Source: Tsukamurella sputi (GTDB lineage: Bacteria > Actinomycetota > Actinomycetes > Mycobacteriales > Mycobacteriaceae). From it: a DNA stretch of 64,000 bases. Below the pieces are notes generated by a model. The model saw nothing but the letters and a program-made list of their open reading frames with translations. It did not search any database and had not been told where the DNA came from. Position 1 is the first letter of the stretch. Every line of letters starts with the position of its first letter. A program made the position numbers and the translations under genes. Positions 46,697-55,267 of the stretch are shown in pieces. The DNA lies in contig NZ_VIGV01000004.1 of assembly GCF_007858445.1 (NCBI RefSeq), forward strand, positions 496,001-560,000, in the 5' to 3' direction.

Positions 46697-47460
46697 ACGC
46701 GCTGGAGCCGCGCGGCGGCACGGTGACCGGCACCGTCAGCGATCTCGAGCTGGCCCGCACGGTCGGCGTCTTCGTGACGGTGGCCCGCCCGGCGGTGGCC
46801 GGGGCGCGGTTCGTCTCGACGCTGGCCGGCCTCACCCCGATCCCGGTGGTCAACGCCTACCTGCGACGCGACGCCGACGGCCGCTCGCGGTGGTGGGTCA
46901 TCCCCGTCGGCGCGGTGTCGACGGTGGCGGTGGCCTGGCCGGGCACGCTCGGGTTCGTCGCGCGTCTGCTGCCCGTGCAGACCTATCTCGGCTTCGCGAA
47001 CCAGACCCTCGTCGTGGTCGGCGTGGCGGGGGAGCACGGTGTCGATCAGGTGCCCGAGCAGATCGACCTGGTCGCGCGGGTGCTCGCGCGCCGTCAGATC
47101 GACGCCCGCGCGCTCCTGGGCGAGAAGCCCGGCTTCCAGGACCTCGTGCCGGTGCGGGAGACGGGCGACAAGCTCCGGGGCGGCGTCTTCTCGGCCGTGG
47201 GTGCGGTGCGTGACGTGATCCGCACCGTGAAGTCGGCACGGTCGGCGCTCGAATCGCGTCCGCGTCCCGCCGGCCTGTTCGACACTCTGGGCAAGCTGCC
47301 CGTCGTCGGCGCTGCCGCCGGTTACGTGGGGGAGTTCGCGACGCTGCGCGTCGTCGAGGCCCGTGCGTCCGACGGTGCGAAGATCCTCGGCCTGGAGGCG
47401 GCGTTCGCGGGAACCACGGCACCGTCGGGCATCGAGGCGGACCCCGAGCCGGAGTCGTAG
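46693..47460 (+). CDS. Unrecognised protein coupled to fbiC
   Basis: A 255-residue protein whose GTG overlaps the fbiC stop (GTGA). An N-terminal 45-residue helical part ([41 protein letters not shown]) precedes a Trp-rich, moderately hydrophobic region ([47 protein letters not shown]). A polar region with paired basic/acidic residues follows, and then [28 protein letters not shown]. No catalytic or cofactor motif is recognised. Coupling to mycothiol and F420 genes may reflect a membrane-associated redox role, but that is only context. The frame is open far upstream as a shadow of fbiC. Confidence 0.65.
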   Translation: MNALEPRGGTVTGTVSDLELARTVGVFVTVARPAVAGARFVSTLAGLTPIPVVNAYLRRDADGRSRWWVIPVGAVSTVAVAWPGTLGFVARLLPVQTYLGFANQTLVVVGVAGEHGVDQVPEQIDLVARVLARRQIDARALLGEKPGFQDLVPVRETGDKLRGGVFSAVGAVRDVIRTVKSARSALESRPRPAGLFDTLGKLPVVGAAAGYVGEFATLRVVEARASDGAKILGLEAAFAGTTAPSGIEADPEPES

Positions 47461-47498
47461 ACCCGATTCCTGTCGGTCCGCGGCGCTAGACTCGGCGC

Positions 47499-48035
47499 AT
47501 GACCGCAGCTCGGAGAGTCGACTTGATGTCGCTGGACGACTGGCGTGCCTTGGGGGAGGACACGGCGGGGCGGTCGGAGCTTCAGGAGGGGGTCCTGATC
47601 GTGTCTCCGAGTCCGGTGCCGAGGCATCAGAAGGCGGGTTTTCGACTCGGTGTGGCACTGCACCCGCAGGTGCCCGACGGCGTCGAGATCGTGCCGGATG
47701 TCGACGTCATCGTGGCGAGCGGGTTCCCGCCCACCGTGCGTCGTCCGGATCTCGTGATCGTGACGGCGAGCACCGAGACGGACATCGTCGCCGCAGACGT
47801 GGTGCTCGTCGTCGAGATCCTCTCGCCCGGCACCCGACGCCAGGACCTGGTGACCAAGCGCAGTGAGTACGCCGATGCCGGCATCCCGCACTACTGGATC
47901 GTCGACCTCGACGCCGGCCCGAGTATCGAGGCCCTCACCCTCCGCGACGGATCGTACGAAGGTCCAATCTGCACAAGTGAATTCGACGTCACGGCGCCTT
48001 TCCACCTCACGATCGACCCGACCGCACTGACCTGA
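47499..48035 (+). CDS. Uma2-family (DUF820) restriction-endonuclease-like protein
   Basis: The 178-residue PD-(D/E)XK-fold protein begins VDLMSLDDWRALGEDTAGRSELQEGVLIVSPSPVPRHQKAGFRL. The active-site region is VRRPDLVIVTA followed by VVLVVEILSPGTRRQDLVTKRSEYADAGIPHYWIVDLD, giving the Asp, Glu-x-x and Lys of Uma2 proteins. Uma2 genes are abundant in cyanobacteria and actinobacteria and their biological role is unknown. ATG is six bases after TAGACT (47487-47492), so it is a leaderless monocistronic unit. It interrupts the typA-dapE conserved block, suggesting independent acquisition. Confidence 0.85.
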   Translation: MTAARRVDLMSLDDWRALGEDTAGRSELQEGVLIVSPSPVPRHQKAGFRLGVALHPQVPDGVEIVPDVDVIVASGFPPTVRRPDLVIVTASTETDIVAADVVLVVEILSPGTRRQDLVTKRSEYADAGIPHYWIVDLDAGPSIEALTLRDGSYEGPICTSEFDVTAPFHLTIDPTALT

Positions 48036-48043
48036 CGAGGGAC

Positions 48044-48124
48044 GGGTGGGAACACTGCCGTCGAGCGCATCGGAGGCCGCTAGGCGAGTGGGCGAGGTCT
48101 AAGCGAGCGGCAGTGTTCCCACCC
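48044..48124. terminator. Perfect 17-bp inverted repeat between convergent genes
   Basis: GGGTGGGAACACTGCCG (48044-48060) is the exact reverse complement of CGGCAGTGTTCCCACCC (48108-48124), with 47 bases between. It lies between the Uma2 gene (ends 48035) and the convergent nucleoside transporter (ends 48160). There is no T-tract. It could be a bidirectional terminator or the ends of a small mobile or REP-like unit. Confidence 0.5.
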
Positions 48125-48159
48125 GGCCCGGCCCGGGCGCCGAGCGCACCGTCGGGGAA

Positions 48160-49377
48160 CTACGAGATGAGCCCGACCACCGTGGCGGAGATGAACGAGA
48201 CCAGGGTCGCGCCGTAGAGCAGCTTGAGGCCGAACTTGGCGATCTGATCGCCCTGTTCGGGGGCGAGGGACTTCGCGGCGCCGGCGATGATGCCGATGGA
48301 GCTGAAGTTGGCGAACGAGACCAGGAAGGTCTGGACGATGGCGGTGGCCCGCTCGCTCATCACCACGGCGCCGCCGGGGTTCTGCGGGGTGAACGAGAGC
48401 ATGGCCACGAACTCGTTGCTCACGAGCTTGGTGGCCATGATCTGGCCTGCCTGCACGCACTCGCTCCACGGGACGCCCGTGAGCCAGGCCAGGGGCGCGA
48501 AGATGTGCCCGAGGACGTCCTGGAAGGTCGTACCGTTGAAGACCGCCGCGAAGAGTCCGTTGACGAGCGCGAGCAGGGCGACGAAGCCGATCAGCATCGC
48601 GGCCACGGTGAGCGCGACCTTGGCGCCGTCGAGGATGTACTCGCCGAGCATCTCGAAGAAGGACTGCTTCTTCTGCTCGGGCGCGGCGAAGACGTCGTCC
48701 TCGGGTGCGACCTCGTAGGGGTTGAGCAGCGAGACCACGATGAAGGCGCCGAACAGGTTCAGCACGATCGCGGCCACCACGTACTTGGGCTGGATCATCA
48801 CCATGTAGGAGCCGACGATCGACATGGACACCGTCGACATGGCCGACGCAGAGAGCGTGTAGAGGCGGTTCGGGGGCAGCGTCGGCAGGATCTTCTTGAT
48901 CGCGATGAAGTTCTCGGACTGGCCGATGATGGCGGAGCTCACCGAGTTGAAGGACTCCAGCTTCGGCATGCCCGTGACCTTCGACAGCGCGAGGCCGAGG
49001 TACTTGATGATCAGCGGCAGCAGCTTGATGAACTGCAGGATGCCGATGAGCGCGGAGATCACGATGATCGGCAGCAGCACGTTCATGAAGAACGGGCCGG
49101 CGCCGTCGGGGTTGGTCTTGTAGTCGACGAGGCCGCCGAAGACGAAGGACGTGCCTTCGTGGGCGTACCCCAGGAGGTTCTTGAAGCCCTTGGAGAGCCA
49201 GTCGATCACGGTCTTGCCGACCGGGGTCTTCAGCATCACCAGACCGAGGACGAACTGGATGGCGAGCATCCCGAGGATGTACGGCGCCTTCTTCTTCAGC
49301 ATGGCGACGTTGCGCGTAGGCAGGTACGCGAGGAGGAGGAAGACGACCAGCCCGAAGACACCGACGATTACGTGCAC
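48160..49377 (-). CDS. Concentrative nucleoside transporter (NupC/CNT family)
   Basis: A 405-residue membrane protein. CNT family features include VMLKTPVGKTVIDWLSKGFKNLLGYAHEGTSFVFG, the core ESFNSVSSAIIGQSENFIAIKKIL, TLSASAMSTVSMSIVGSYMVMI and the C-terminal NEFVAMLSF and SFANFSSIGIIAGAAKSLAPEQ, which line the nucleoside and cation site. It imports nucleosides with H+ or Na+. The GTG at 49375-49377 starts immediately before TM1. It is divergent from the ferredoxin gene across 108 bases. No nucleoside catabolic gene is adjacent. Confidence 0.93.
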   Translation of the reverse strand: MHVIVGVFGLVVFLLLAYLPTRNVAMLKKKAPYILGMLAIQFVLGLVMLKTPVGKTVIDWLSKGFKNLLGYAHEGTSFVFGGLVDYKTNPDGAGPFFMNVLLPIIVISALIGILQFIKLLPLIIKYLGLALSKVTGMPKLESFNSVSSAIIGQSENFIAIKKILPTLPPNRLYTLSASAMSTVSMSIVGSYMVMIQPKYVVAAIVLNLFGAFIVVSLLNPYEVAPEDDVFAAPEQKKQSFFEMLGEYILDGAKVALTVAAMLIGFVALLALVNGLFAAVFNGTTFQDVLGHIFAPLAWLTGVPWSECVQAGQIMATKLVSNEFVAMLSFTPQNPGGAVVMSERATAIVQTFLVSFANFSSIGIIAGAAKSLAPEQGDQIAKFGLKLLYGATLVSFISATVVGLIS

Positions 49378-49485
49378 CCGTGAATGAAATCACAGCTCGG
49401 CAGGTTAGGCGACACTTCTTTGTGACACGTTCCAACGGCGCGGAATACTGTCGGGTGGAAGCAGTCGGTGCGAAGGAGATGACAG

Positions 49486-49818
49486 GTGACGTACACCATC
49501 GCAGAGCCCTGTGTGGATGTGCTCGACAAGGCATGTATCGAAGAGTGCCCCGTCGACTGTATCTACGAGGGCAACCGGATGCTGTACATCCAGCCCGACG
49601 AGTGCGTGGACTGCGGTGCGTGCGAGCCCGTCTGCCCGGTGGAGGCCATCTTCTACGAGGACGACGTGCCGGACGAGTGGGCCGAGTACGTGACCGCGAA
49701 CATCGATTTCTTCAACGAGATCGGTTCGCCCGGCGGCGCCGCCAAGCAGGGGAAGATCGATTACGACCACCCCTTCATCAAGGCGCTCCCGCCGATGAAC
49801 ACCGACACCGAGCACTGA
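49486..49818 (+). CDS. fdxA: 7Fe ferredoxin (3Fe-4S/4Fe-4S)
   Basis: The 110-residue ferredoxin has MTYTIAEPCVDVLDKACIEECPVDCIYEG, where CxxxxxxxC(xxx)CP supplies the 3Fe-4S site, and DECVDCGACEPVCPVEAI, supplying the 4Fe-4S site. A C-terminal extension to about residue 110 is usual for actinobacterial FdxA/FdxC. It transfers electrons in the cytoplasm, often to cytochrome P450s or other redox enzymes. The GTG has AAGGAGATGACAG upstream. AATACT (49444-49449) is a -10 candidate. The ferredoxin-dapC order is the same as Rv1177-Rv1178. Confidence 0.95.
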   Translation: MTYTIAEPCVDVLDKACIEECPVDCIYEGNRMLYIQPDECVDCGACEPVCPVEAIFYEDDVPDEWAEYVTANIDFFNEIGSPGGAAKQGKIDYDHPFIKALPPMNTDTEH

Positions 49819-49831
49819 CGGGGCTGAGCGC

Positions 49832-50935
49832 ATGACGCGTCCGTCGCTCGCCTCGCGGCTGCCGGACTTCCCCTGGGACACCCTCGCGGATGCGAAGGCG
49901 ACGGCGGCGGCCCACGTCGGCGGCATCGTCGACCTGTCCGTCGGCACGCCGGTCGACCCGGTGGCCGAGCCGATCCGCCGGGCCCTGTACGAGGGCTCCG
50001 CGTTCCCCGGCTACCCGGCGACGATCGGCACCGTCGCGCTGCGGGAGGCCGCCGCGGCGGCCCTGAGCCGGCGGTACGGCACCGTCGCACTGCCGGAGAG
50101 CGCGATCCTGCCCGTGATCGGCACCAAGGAGGCGATCGCGCAGCTGCCGTCGACGCTGGGGCTGGGCGCGGGCGACGTGGTCGTGATCCCCGAGGTCGCG
50201 TATCCGACGTACGAGGTGGGCGCGCTGCTCGCCGGGGCCCGGCCGGTGCGGGCCGACGGTACCGCCCAGCTCGGCCCGGAGCGGCCCGCGCTGGTCTTCG
50301 TGAACTCCCCGTCGAACCCCACGGGCAAGGTGCTCGGCATCGATCACCTGCGCAAGGTGGTGCAGTGGGCGCGCGAGCGCGGCGCGATCGTGGCGTCCGA
50401 CGAATGCTATCTGGGCCTGGCCTGGGAGGCCGAGCCCGTCTCGGTGCTCGACCCCCGCGTCTGCGACGGCGACACCACCGGGCTGATCGCCATCCACTCG
50501 CTGTCGAAGACCTCGAACCTGGCGTCGTACCGCGCGGGTTTCCTGGCCGGGGATCCGGCGCTGATCGCGGATCTGGCCGCGGTGCGCAAGCACGCCGGTG
50601 CCATCGTGCCCTTCCCCGTGCAGGCCGCGATGACCTACGCGCTGTCCGTGGACGAGCACGAGGCGGAGCAGCGCGCCCGTTACGCCGCGCGCCGCGCGGT
50701 GCTGCTGCAGGCCGTCCGCGGCGCCGGCTTCACCGTCGATCATTCGGAGGCGGGCCTGTACCTGTGGTCGACGCGGGGCGAACCCTGCCGCGACACGGTC
50801 GACTGGCTGGCCGCGCGGGGCATCCTCGCTGCGCCCGGCGAGTTCTACGGTCCGCAGGGCGCGCAGCACGTGCGGATCGCCCTCACCGCGACCGACGAGC
50901 GCATCGCCGCGGCAGCGGAGCGCCTCGCGCGCTGA
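49832..50935 (+). CDS. dapC: N-succinyl-diaminopimelate aminotransferase
   Basis: A 367-residue class I PLP aminotransferase. It has FPGYPATIGTVALREAAAAAL, the substrate-side LPVIGTKEAIAQLPSTLGLGAGD, VFVNSPSNPTGKV (PLP-binding Asn), SDECYLGLAWE and the Schiff-base Lys in SLSKTSNLASYRAGF, ending with an Arg-bearing HVRIALTATDERI. The actinobacterial DapC family converts N-succinyl-2-amino-6-ketopimelate to N-succinyl-LL-DAP in lysine/peptidoglycan synthesis. It lies 13 bases after the ferredoxin stop, as in M. tuberculosis. DapD and DapE follow within 5 kb. Confidence 0.93.
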   Translation: MTRPSLASRLPDFPWDTLADAKATAAAHVGGIVDLSVGTPVDPVAEPIRRALYEGSAFPGYPATIGTVALREAAAAALSRRYGTVALPESAILPVIGTKEAIAQLPSTLGLGAGDVVVIPEVAYPTYEVGALLAGARPVRADGTAQLGPERPALVFVNSPSNPTGKVLGIDHLRKVVQWARERGAIVASDECYLGLAWEAEPVSVLDPRVCDGDTTGLIAIHSLSKTSNLASYRAGFLAGDPALIADLAAVRKHAGAIVPFPVQAAMTYALSVDEHEAEQRARYAARRAVLLQAVRGAGFTVDHSEAGLYLWSTRGEPCRDTVDWLAARGILAAPGEFYGPQGAQHVRIALTATDERIAAAAERLAR

Positions 50936-51093
50936 TCGCCGCCGCGGGGCCCGCGGGGCTTTGACTGCTGGTCGCTGATCGGCCGGACGATGCACGAACG
51001 CACCTCTCCTGAACTCCCCTCTTCTTCAACGCGATTTTCGTGATACACTATTGCAAAGATGATTGAGGTTGAGTTGCGTGAAGGTGGTGGAAG

Positions 51094-51348
51094 ATGAAAT
51101 TCACGAAGGTCGGAATCGTGCTGATCGCGACGCTCTGCGCAGCGGTCGTGGTGTGCGGCGTCGGACTGTGGATCATCGAATCGCGCCTCGCGGCAGCTCA
51201 TCCGGAGTGCGTCGGGACCGGCTCTGCGCGTGCGACGCTCACCGCGACGGTGGGCGAGAACGGACCGCGCGATCGGGTGCTGGATCGGGTCCTCACCCGG
51301 CTGGGCTGCCCGGAGTCGCCGTCTCCGCAACGGAATCCGCTGCAGTAG
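51094..51348 (+). CDS. Small single-pass membrane or secreted protein (84 aa)
   Basis: The 84-residue product has an N-terminal hydrophobic helix at about 7-29 (GIVLIATLCAAVVVCGVGLWIIES) and an external domain with two Cys residues (HPECVGTG and LTRLGCPES), which could form a disulphide. The ATG is preceded by GTGAAGGTGGTGGAAG. The 158-base upstream gap contains an A/T-rich stretch with TACACT at about 51044, unlike most regions here, so it likely has its own promoter. No family recognised. It sits between dapC and dapD, which are otherwise part of a conserved block. Confidence 0.6.
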   Translation: MKFTKVGIVLIATLCAAVVVCGVGLWIIESRLAAAHPECVGTGSARATLTATVGENGPRDRVLDRVLTRLGCPESPSPQRNPLQ

Positions 51349-51354
51349 GAACGC

Positions 51355-51388
51355 GAACGGCGGCCGGTGCACGCACCGGCCGCCGTTC
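51355..51388. terminator. Strong hairpin between convergent genes
   Basis: GAACGGCGGCCGGTGC pairs perfectly with GCACCGGCCGCCGTTC across two bases, effectively a 14-bp stem with a six-base loop. It lies between the small membrane protein (51348) and the dapD stop (51400). No long T-run follows. A bidirectional terminator is likely. Confidence 0.7.
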
Positions 51389-51399
51389 GGGATTTCGGA

Positions 51400-52350
51400 T
51401 CAGTTCTTGTGCAGCGCGGCGTTGAGCTCGACGCCCTCGCTCTTCCACGGCACGACCTCGACGGCGCCGGACACGGAGTTGCGGCGGAAGAGCAGGTTGC
51501 TCTGCCCGGCCAGCTCCCGTGCCTTGATCTGCGTGCCGTCGGGCCCGGTCACCTTGGTACCGGCGGTCAGGTAGAGCCCGGCCTCCAGGACGCAGTCGTC
51601 GCCGAGCGGGATGCCCAGGCCGGAGTTCGCGCCGAGCAGGCAGCGCTCGCCGAGGCTGATGATCTCCTTGCCGCCGCCCGACAGGGTGCCCATGGTCGAC
51701 GCGCCGCCGCCCACATCGGAGTGGTCGCCGATGACGACGCCCGCGGAGATGCGGCCCTCGACCATGGCGGTGCCGAGCGTGCCGGCGTTGAAGTTCACGA
51801 AGCCCTCGTGCATCACGGTGGTGCCCTCGGCGAGGTGGGCGCCGAGCCGCACGCGGTCCGCATCGCCGATGCGGACGCCGGTGGGCAGCACGTAGTCGAC
51901 CATGCGCGGGAACTTGTCCAGCGAGTACACGGTGACGGTGCCGCGCTTGCGCAGGGCCGCGCGCACCAGCTCGAAACCGGCGGGGGAGCAGGGACCGAAG
52001 TTCGTCCACACGACATTGGCGAGCAGGCCGAACTGGCCCTCCAGGCTCAAGCCGTGCGGCTGCACGAGGCGGTGGCTCAGCAGGTGCAGGCGCAGGTAGA
52101 CGTCGTGCGCATCGACGGGGGCGTCGGCGAGGTCCGCGATGGTGGTCTCGACGACGACGGTGCGCACCTTGCGATCCGTGTCGGGGCCCGCGAGCGCCGT
52201 CAGCTCGGTCGGGGCGCCGGCCGGATCCGCCACGGTTCCGACGATGCCGCCGCCGTCCGTCAGCTCCGGCGCGGGGAACCAGGTGTCGAGCACCGTCCCG
52301 TCGTCGGTGATGGTGGCCAGTCCGTATGCCTTCGCTCCACGATTCGTCAC
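51400..52350 (-). CDS. dapD: Tetrahydrodipicolinate N-succinyltransferase
   Basis: The 316-residue left-handed beta-helix enzyme has an N-terminal alpha/beta domain and an actinobacterial insert (VDAHDVYLRLHLLSHRLVQPHGLSLEGQFGLLANVVWTNFGPC). The hexapeptide-repeat region (VRIGDADRVRLGAHLAEGTTVMHEGFVNFNAGTLGTAMVEGRISAGVVIGDHSDVGGGASTMG) includes the succinyl-CoA-binding Gly/Ser segment. It acylates tetrahydrodipicolinate in the DAP/lysine pathway. Its length fits the actinobacterial DapD group. GTG start; TACCCT (minus strand, 52363-52358) is seven bases upstream, so it is probably leaderless. Transcribed opposite to dapC and dapE. Confidence 0.95.
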   Translation of the reverse strand: MTNRGAKAYGLATITDDGTVLDTWFPAPELTDGGGIVGTVADPAGAPTELTALAGPDTDRKVRTVVVETTIADLADAPVDAHDVYLRLHLLSHRLVQPHGLSLEGQFGLLANVVWTNFGPCSPAGFELVRAALRKRGTVTVYSLDKFPRMVDYVLPTGVRIGDADRVRLGAHLAEGTTVMHEGFVNFNAGTLGTAMVEGRISAGVVIGDHSDVGGGASTMGTLSGGGKEIISLGERCLLGANSGLGIPLGDDCVLEAGLYLTAGTKVTGPDGTQIKARELAGQSNLLFRRNSVSGAVEVVPWKSEGVELNAALHKN

Positions 52351-52380
52351 GCCGATCAGGGTACCGGCCGGGGCGCTCGA

Positions 52381-53097
52381 CTAGGAGTCGTAGGGCGGGC
52401 TGGGCTGCGCCACCGGGTGGGCGCTCACGAGATCGACGATCGGCCGGTAGTGGCGCTCGCGCGTCGCGGTCCCGGGCACCAGCCGGACGACGGCGGTGAC
52501 CCAGCTCCCGTCCGTGGGCAGTGCGGGCGCCCCGGCCACCTCGATCTGGATGGGGCGCGCGTCGGCCACGCAGCACCAGATCATGATCCGGGCGAGGAAG
52601 GGCCGGCCGTCGATGTGCGTGACATAGGCCGTGAGCGAGACGTCGCGGTCCAGCGTGCCCGCGGTGTCGGAGACCGCGCGGTTCTGGAAGTCGCTCAGCG
52701 CGATGTGCGGGGCCTCGCCCGGCGGCAGCGGCGGGTAGGCGCGTCCGGGTTCGTCCGTCGCGGCCGCCACGACGACGGTGCGCTGCGCGGACGTCGGGTC
52801 CAGCGCCGGAGGTGCGCAGAACAGGAGCAGGAGGACGGGCACGAGCAAAAGCCAGCCGAGCCGGCCGGAACCGTGTGCGTGGCCGGCGTCGTGGTCATCG
52901 GCCTCCTCCTCCGAGCGAGCCTCGGCGATGTCCGCGGCCATCCCGGTGACGGCGAGCCCGACGACGACCCCAGCGGACGCGACCAGGAACCAGAACATCA
53001 CCGGCCGCACGTAGTTGAGGTAGGTCCCCGTCGCGGCGGCGATGGCGATGGCGCAGCCGAACAGGAGCAGGAGCAGATTGCGGGCCGGACGGTTCAT
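52381..53097 (-). CDS. TIGR03943-family membrane protein, partner of the upstream permease
   Basis: A 238-residue protein with two N-terminal membrane helices (LLLLLFGCAIAIAAATGTYL and VMFWFLVASAGVVVGLAVTGM), a His/Asp-rich loop (DDHDAGHAHGSG), a third helix (LGWLLLVPVLLLLFCAPPAL) and an external domain. The external domain contains the conserved RIMIWCCVADARPIQIEV, characteristic of TIGR03943 proteins. These occur next to UPF0718 permeases, and the function is unknown. The His-rich loop and paired Cys suggest metal binding (inference). It lies three bases after the permease stop. Confidence 0.8.
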   Translation of the reverse strand: MNRPARNLLLLLFGCAIAIAAATGTYLNYVRPVMFWFLVASAGVVVGLAVTGMAADIAEARSEEEADDHDAGHAHGSGRLGWLLLVPVLLLLFCAPPALDPTSAQRTVVVAAATDEPGRAYPPLPPGEAPHIALSDFQNRAVSDTAGTLDRDVSLTAYVTHIDGRPFLARIMIWCCVADARPIQIEVAGAPALPTDGSWVTAVVRLVPGTATRERHYRPIVDLVSAHPVAQPSPPYDS

Positions 53098-53100
53098 CGG

Positions 53101-54099
53101 TCACCGCCACCCGAGGAACAGCGCGCCCGACGCGGTGCCGCACACGACCGCGACCACCAGGCAGAGCGGGGCGAACCGGGCGACGAACCGGCGGCCGAAG
53201 GCGCCGGCCTGCATCGCCATGAGCTTGACATCCACCGCCGGCCCGACCACGAGGAAGACCAGGCGGGGCAGCAGCGGCAGCGTGCTCAGCGATGCGGCGA
53301 CGAAGGCGTCGGCCTCGCTGCACAGCGCCATCACCACCGCCAGTGCGGCCATGACGCCGATCGTGAGCAGCATGTTCCCCGCGAGATGGTCGATCCACGA
53401 TGCCGGGACGAGCACGTGCAACGCCGCCGCGAAGGCGGCGCCGGCGGCGAGGTACGCCGCGGATTCGACGAGGTCGTGCCGGGCGGTCTCGCCCGCGAGG
53501 GCGAGCCTGCCGCGCACGTCCTCCGGGAGCGATCCGGCCAGCGCGGCGGCCGCGGGCCGCCGGATCCATTCCCGGCGGCCGAGCAGCACCCAGATCCAGC
53601 CGACCACGAGCGCGGTCGCCAGTGACCCGGCGAGCCGCGCCGCGGCCATGACCGGCGCCTGCGGGAAGGCGACCGCGGTGGCGACGATCACCACGGGGTT
53701 CACGGCGGGCGCCGCGAGCAGGAAGGTCAGGGCCACCCCGTCGGGTACGCCACGGTCGCGCAGGCGCCCGGCGACGGGGACCGCGGAGCACTCGCAGCCC
53801 GGGAGGGCGGCGCTGGAGACGCCGGCCACCACGACCGCGGCCGCCCGTCGGCGCGGCAGCACGCGCTGCAGGGCGTCGGCGGAGACGAAGCCGGCGATGG
53901 CACCGCTGACCAGAACGCCGAGCACCAGGAACGGCGTGGCCTGCACGAAGATCCCGACGAACACGGTCGTCGCGGTGCGCAGCTCCGGTCGCGCGTCGAT
54001 CCCCGCCGCGAGCGGGCGCGCGGCCACGATCGCCGCGCAGACGATCACCACGAGCACCGTCACCGAGGGGAACGAGCGCTTCGCGAGGAGTTCGGGCAC
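53101..54099 (-). CDS. Putative permease (UPF0718/DUF318 family)
   Basis: A 332-residue membrane protein with about eight helices. Family marks are TPFLVLGVLVSGAIAGFVS, the cysteine motif AALPGCECSAVPVAGRLRDRGVPDGVALTFLLAAPAVNPVVIV near the middle, and a second half with ALCSEADAFVAASLSTLPLLPRLVFLVVGPAVDVKLMAMQ. The repeated P-x-C/S-x-D helices resemble ArsP-type permeases. Substrate is unknown; a metal or metalloid is plausible given the Cys motif and the His-rich partner. The GTG at 54097-54099 is six bases after CACACT on the minus strand. Confidence 0.82.
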   Translation of the reverse strand: MPELLAKRSFPSVTVLVVIVCAAIVAARPLAAGIDARPELRTATTVFVGIFVQATPFLVLGVLVSGAIAGFVSADALQRVLPRRRAAAVVVAGVSSAALPGCECSAVPVAGRLRDRGVPDGVALTFLLAAPAVNPVVIVATAVAFPQAPVMAAARLAGSLATALVVGWIWVLLGRREWIRRPAAAALAGSLPEDVRGRLALAGETARHDLVESAAYLAAGAAFAAALHVLVPASWIDHLAGNMLLTIGVMAALAVVMALCSEADAFVAASLSTLPLLPRLVFLVVGPAVDVKLMAMQAGAFGRRFVARFAPLCLVVAVVCGTASGALFLGWR

Positions 54100-54180
54100 G
54101 CGTCCAGTGTGCCGCGCGGCGGGCTGAACTGCGCACCGTGGGAATCGGGGATCGACGCCCGCGGGCGATAGCCTGGACCC

Positions 54181-55257
54181 GTGACCCTCGACATCGCCTC
54201 GGACCCGATCGACCTCACCGCCGCACTGGTGGACATCCCCAGCGTGAGCCACGACGAGGAACGGATCGCGAACGAGGTGGAGTCCGCGCTGCGCGCGCTG
54301 GACCGCTTCGAGGTGCTCCGCGTGGGGAACAGCGTGCTCGCGCGGACGAACCGAGGGCTGCCGCAGCGGGTGATGCTGGCCGGCCACCTGGACACCGTGC
54401 CGATCGCCGACAACGTGCCCAGCCGCCGCGAGGGCGGGATCCTGCACGGCTGCGGCACCGTCGACATGAAGAGCGGCGACGCGGTCTTCCTCCATCTCGC
54501 CGCGACGATGGCCGAGCCCGCGTACGACGTGACGCTGATCTTCTACGAGTGCGAGGAGATCGCCTCGCAGTTCAACGGACTCGGCCGCATCGAGCGCGAA
54601 CTCCCGGAGTGGCTGCGAGCCGACGTCGCGATCCTCGGCGAGCCCTCCGGCGGGCTCATCGAAGCGGGCTGCCAGGGCACGATCCGGGTGCGTATCACGG
54701 CCGCCGGTGTGCGAGCGCACAGCGCCCGGTCCTGGCTGGGCGACAATGCGATCCACAAGCTGGGCCCCGTCCTCACGGCACTGCAGGGCTACACGGCACG
54801 CACCGTCGATATCGACGGCTGCGAATACCGCGAGGGGCTCTCGGCCGTGAAGATCGAGGGCGGGGTCGCCGGGAACGTGGTGCCCGACGAGGCCTTCGTG
54901 GACGTCAACTTCCGGTTCGCGCCCGATCGCACCGTCGACGAGGCCGTGGCGCACGTCCGCGAGGTGCTGGCCGCGCCGATCGCCGACGGTGCGCTGGCCT
55001 TCGAGGTGACGGACGCCGCGCCGGGCGCGCTGCCGGGGCTCGGCGCACCCGCGGCCGCGAAGCTCGTCGAGGCCGCGGGCGGGCGCTTCCGCGCGAAGTA
55101 CGGTTGGACGGACGTCTCGCGGTTCGCCGCACTCGGCATCCCGGCGGTCAATTTCGGCCCGGGCGACCCGAACTACGCGCACAAGCGCGACGAGCAGGTC
55201 GAGATCGCGCAGATCACCGAGGTGGCCGCCGTCTTGCGCGCCTTCCTCGCTGGGTAG
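54181..55257 (+). CDS. dapE: Succinyl-diaminopimelate desuccinylase
   Basis: A 358-residue di-zinc M20 peptidase-family enzyme. Metal ligands are in [14 protein letters not shown] (His, Asp), [17 protein letters not shown] (Asp) and [15 protein letters not shown] (Glu catalytic/ligand pair), with [17 protein letters not shown] and the C-terminal His in [15 protein letters not shown] dimerisation domain lies at about 170-280. It hydrolyses N-succinyl-LL-DAP, the step after DapC. TAGCCT (54169-54174) is six bases before the GTG, indicating a leaderless mRNA. Length and motifs fit actinobacterial DapE (Rv1202). Confidence 0.94.
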   Translation: MTLDIASDPIDLTAALVDIPSVSHDEERIANEVESALRALDRFEVLRVGNSVLARTNRGLPQRVMLAGHLDTVPIADNVPSRREGGILHGCGTVDMKSGDAVFLHLAATMAEPAYDVTLIFYECEEIASQFNGLGRIERELPEWLRADVAILGEPSGGLIEAGCQGTIRVRITAAGVRAHSARSWLGDNAIHKLGPVLTALQGYTARTVDIDGCEYREGLSAVKIEGGVAGNVVPDEAFVDVNFRFAPDRTVDEAVAHVREVLAAPIADGALAFEVTDAAPGALPGLGAPAAAKLVEAAGGRFRAKYGWTDVSRFAALGIPAVNFGPGDPNYAHKRDEQVEIAQITEVAAVLRAFLAG

Positions 55258-55267
55258 GTTGTGCGTC

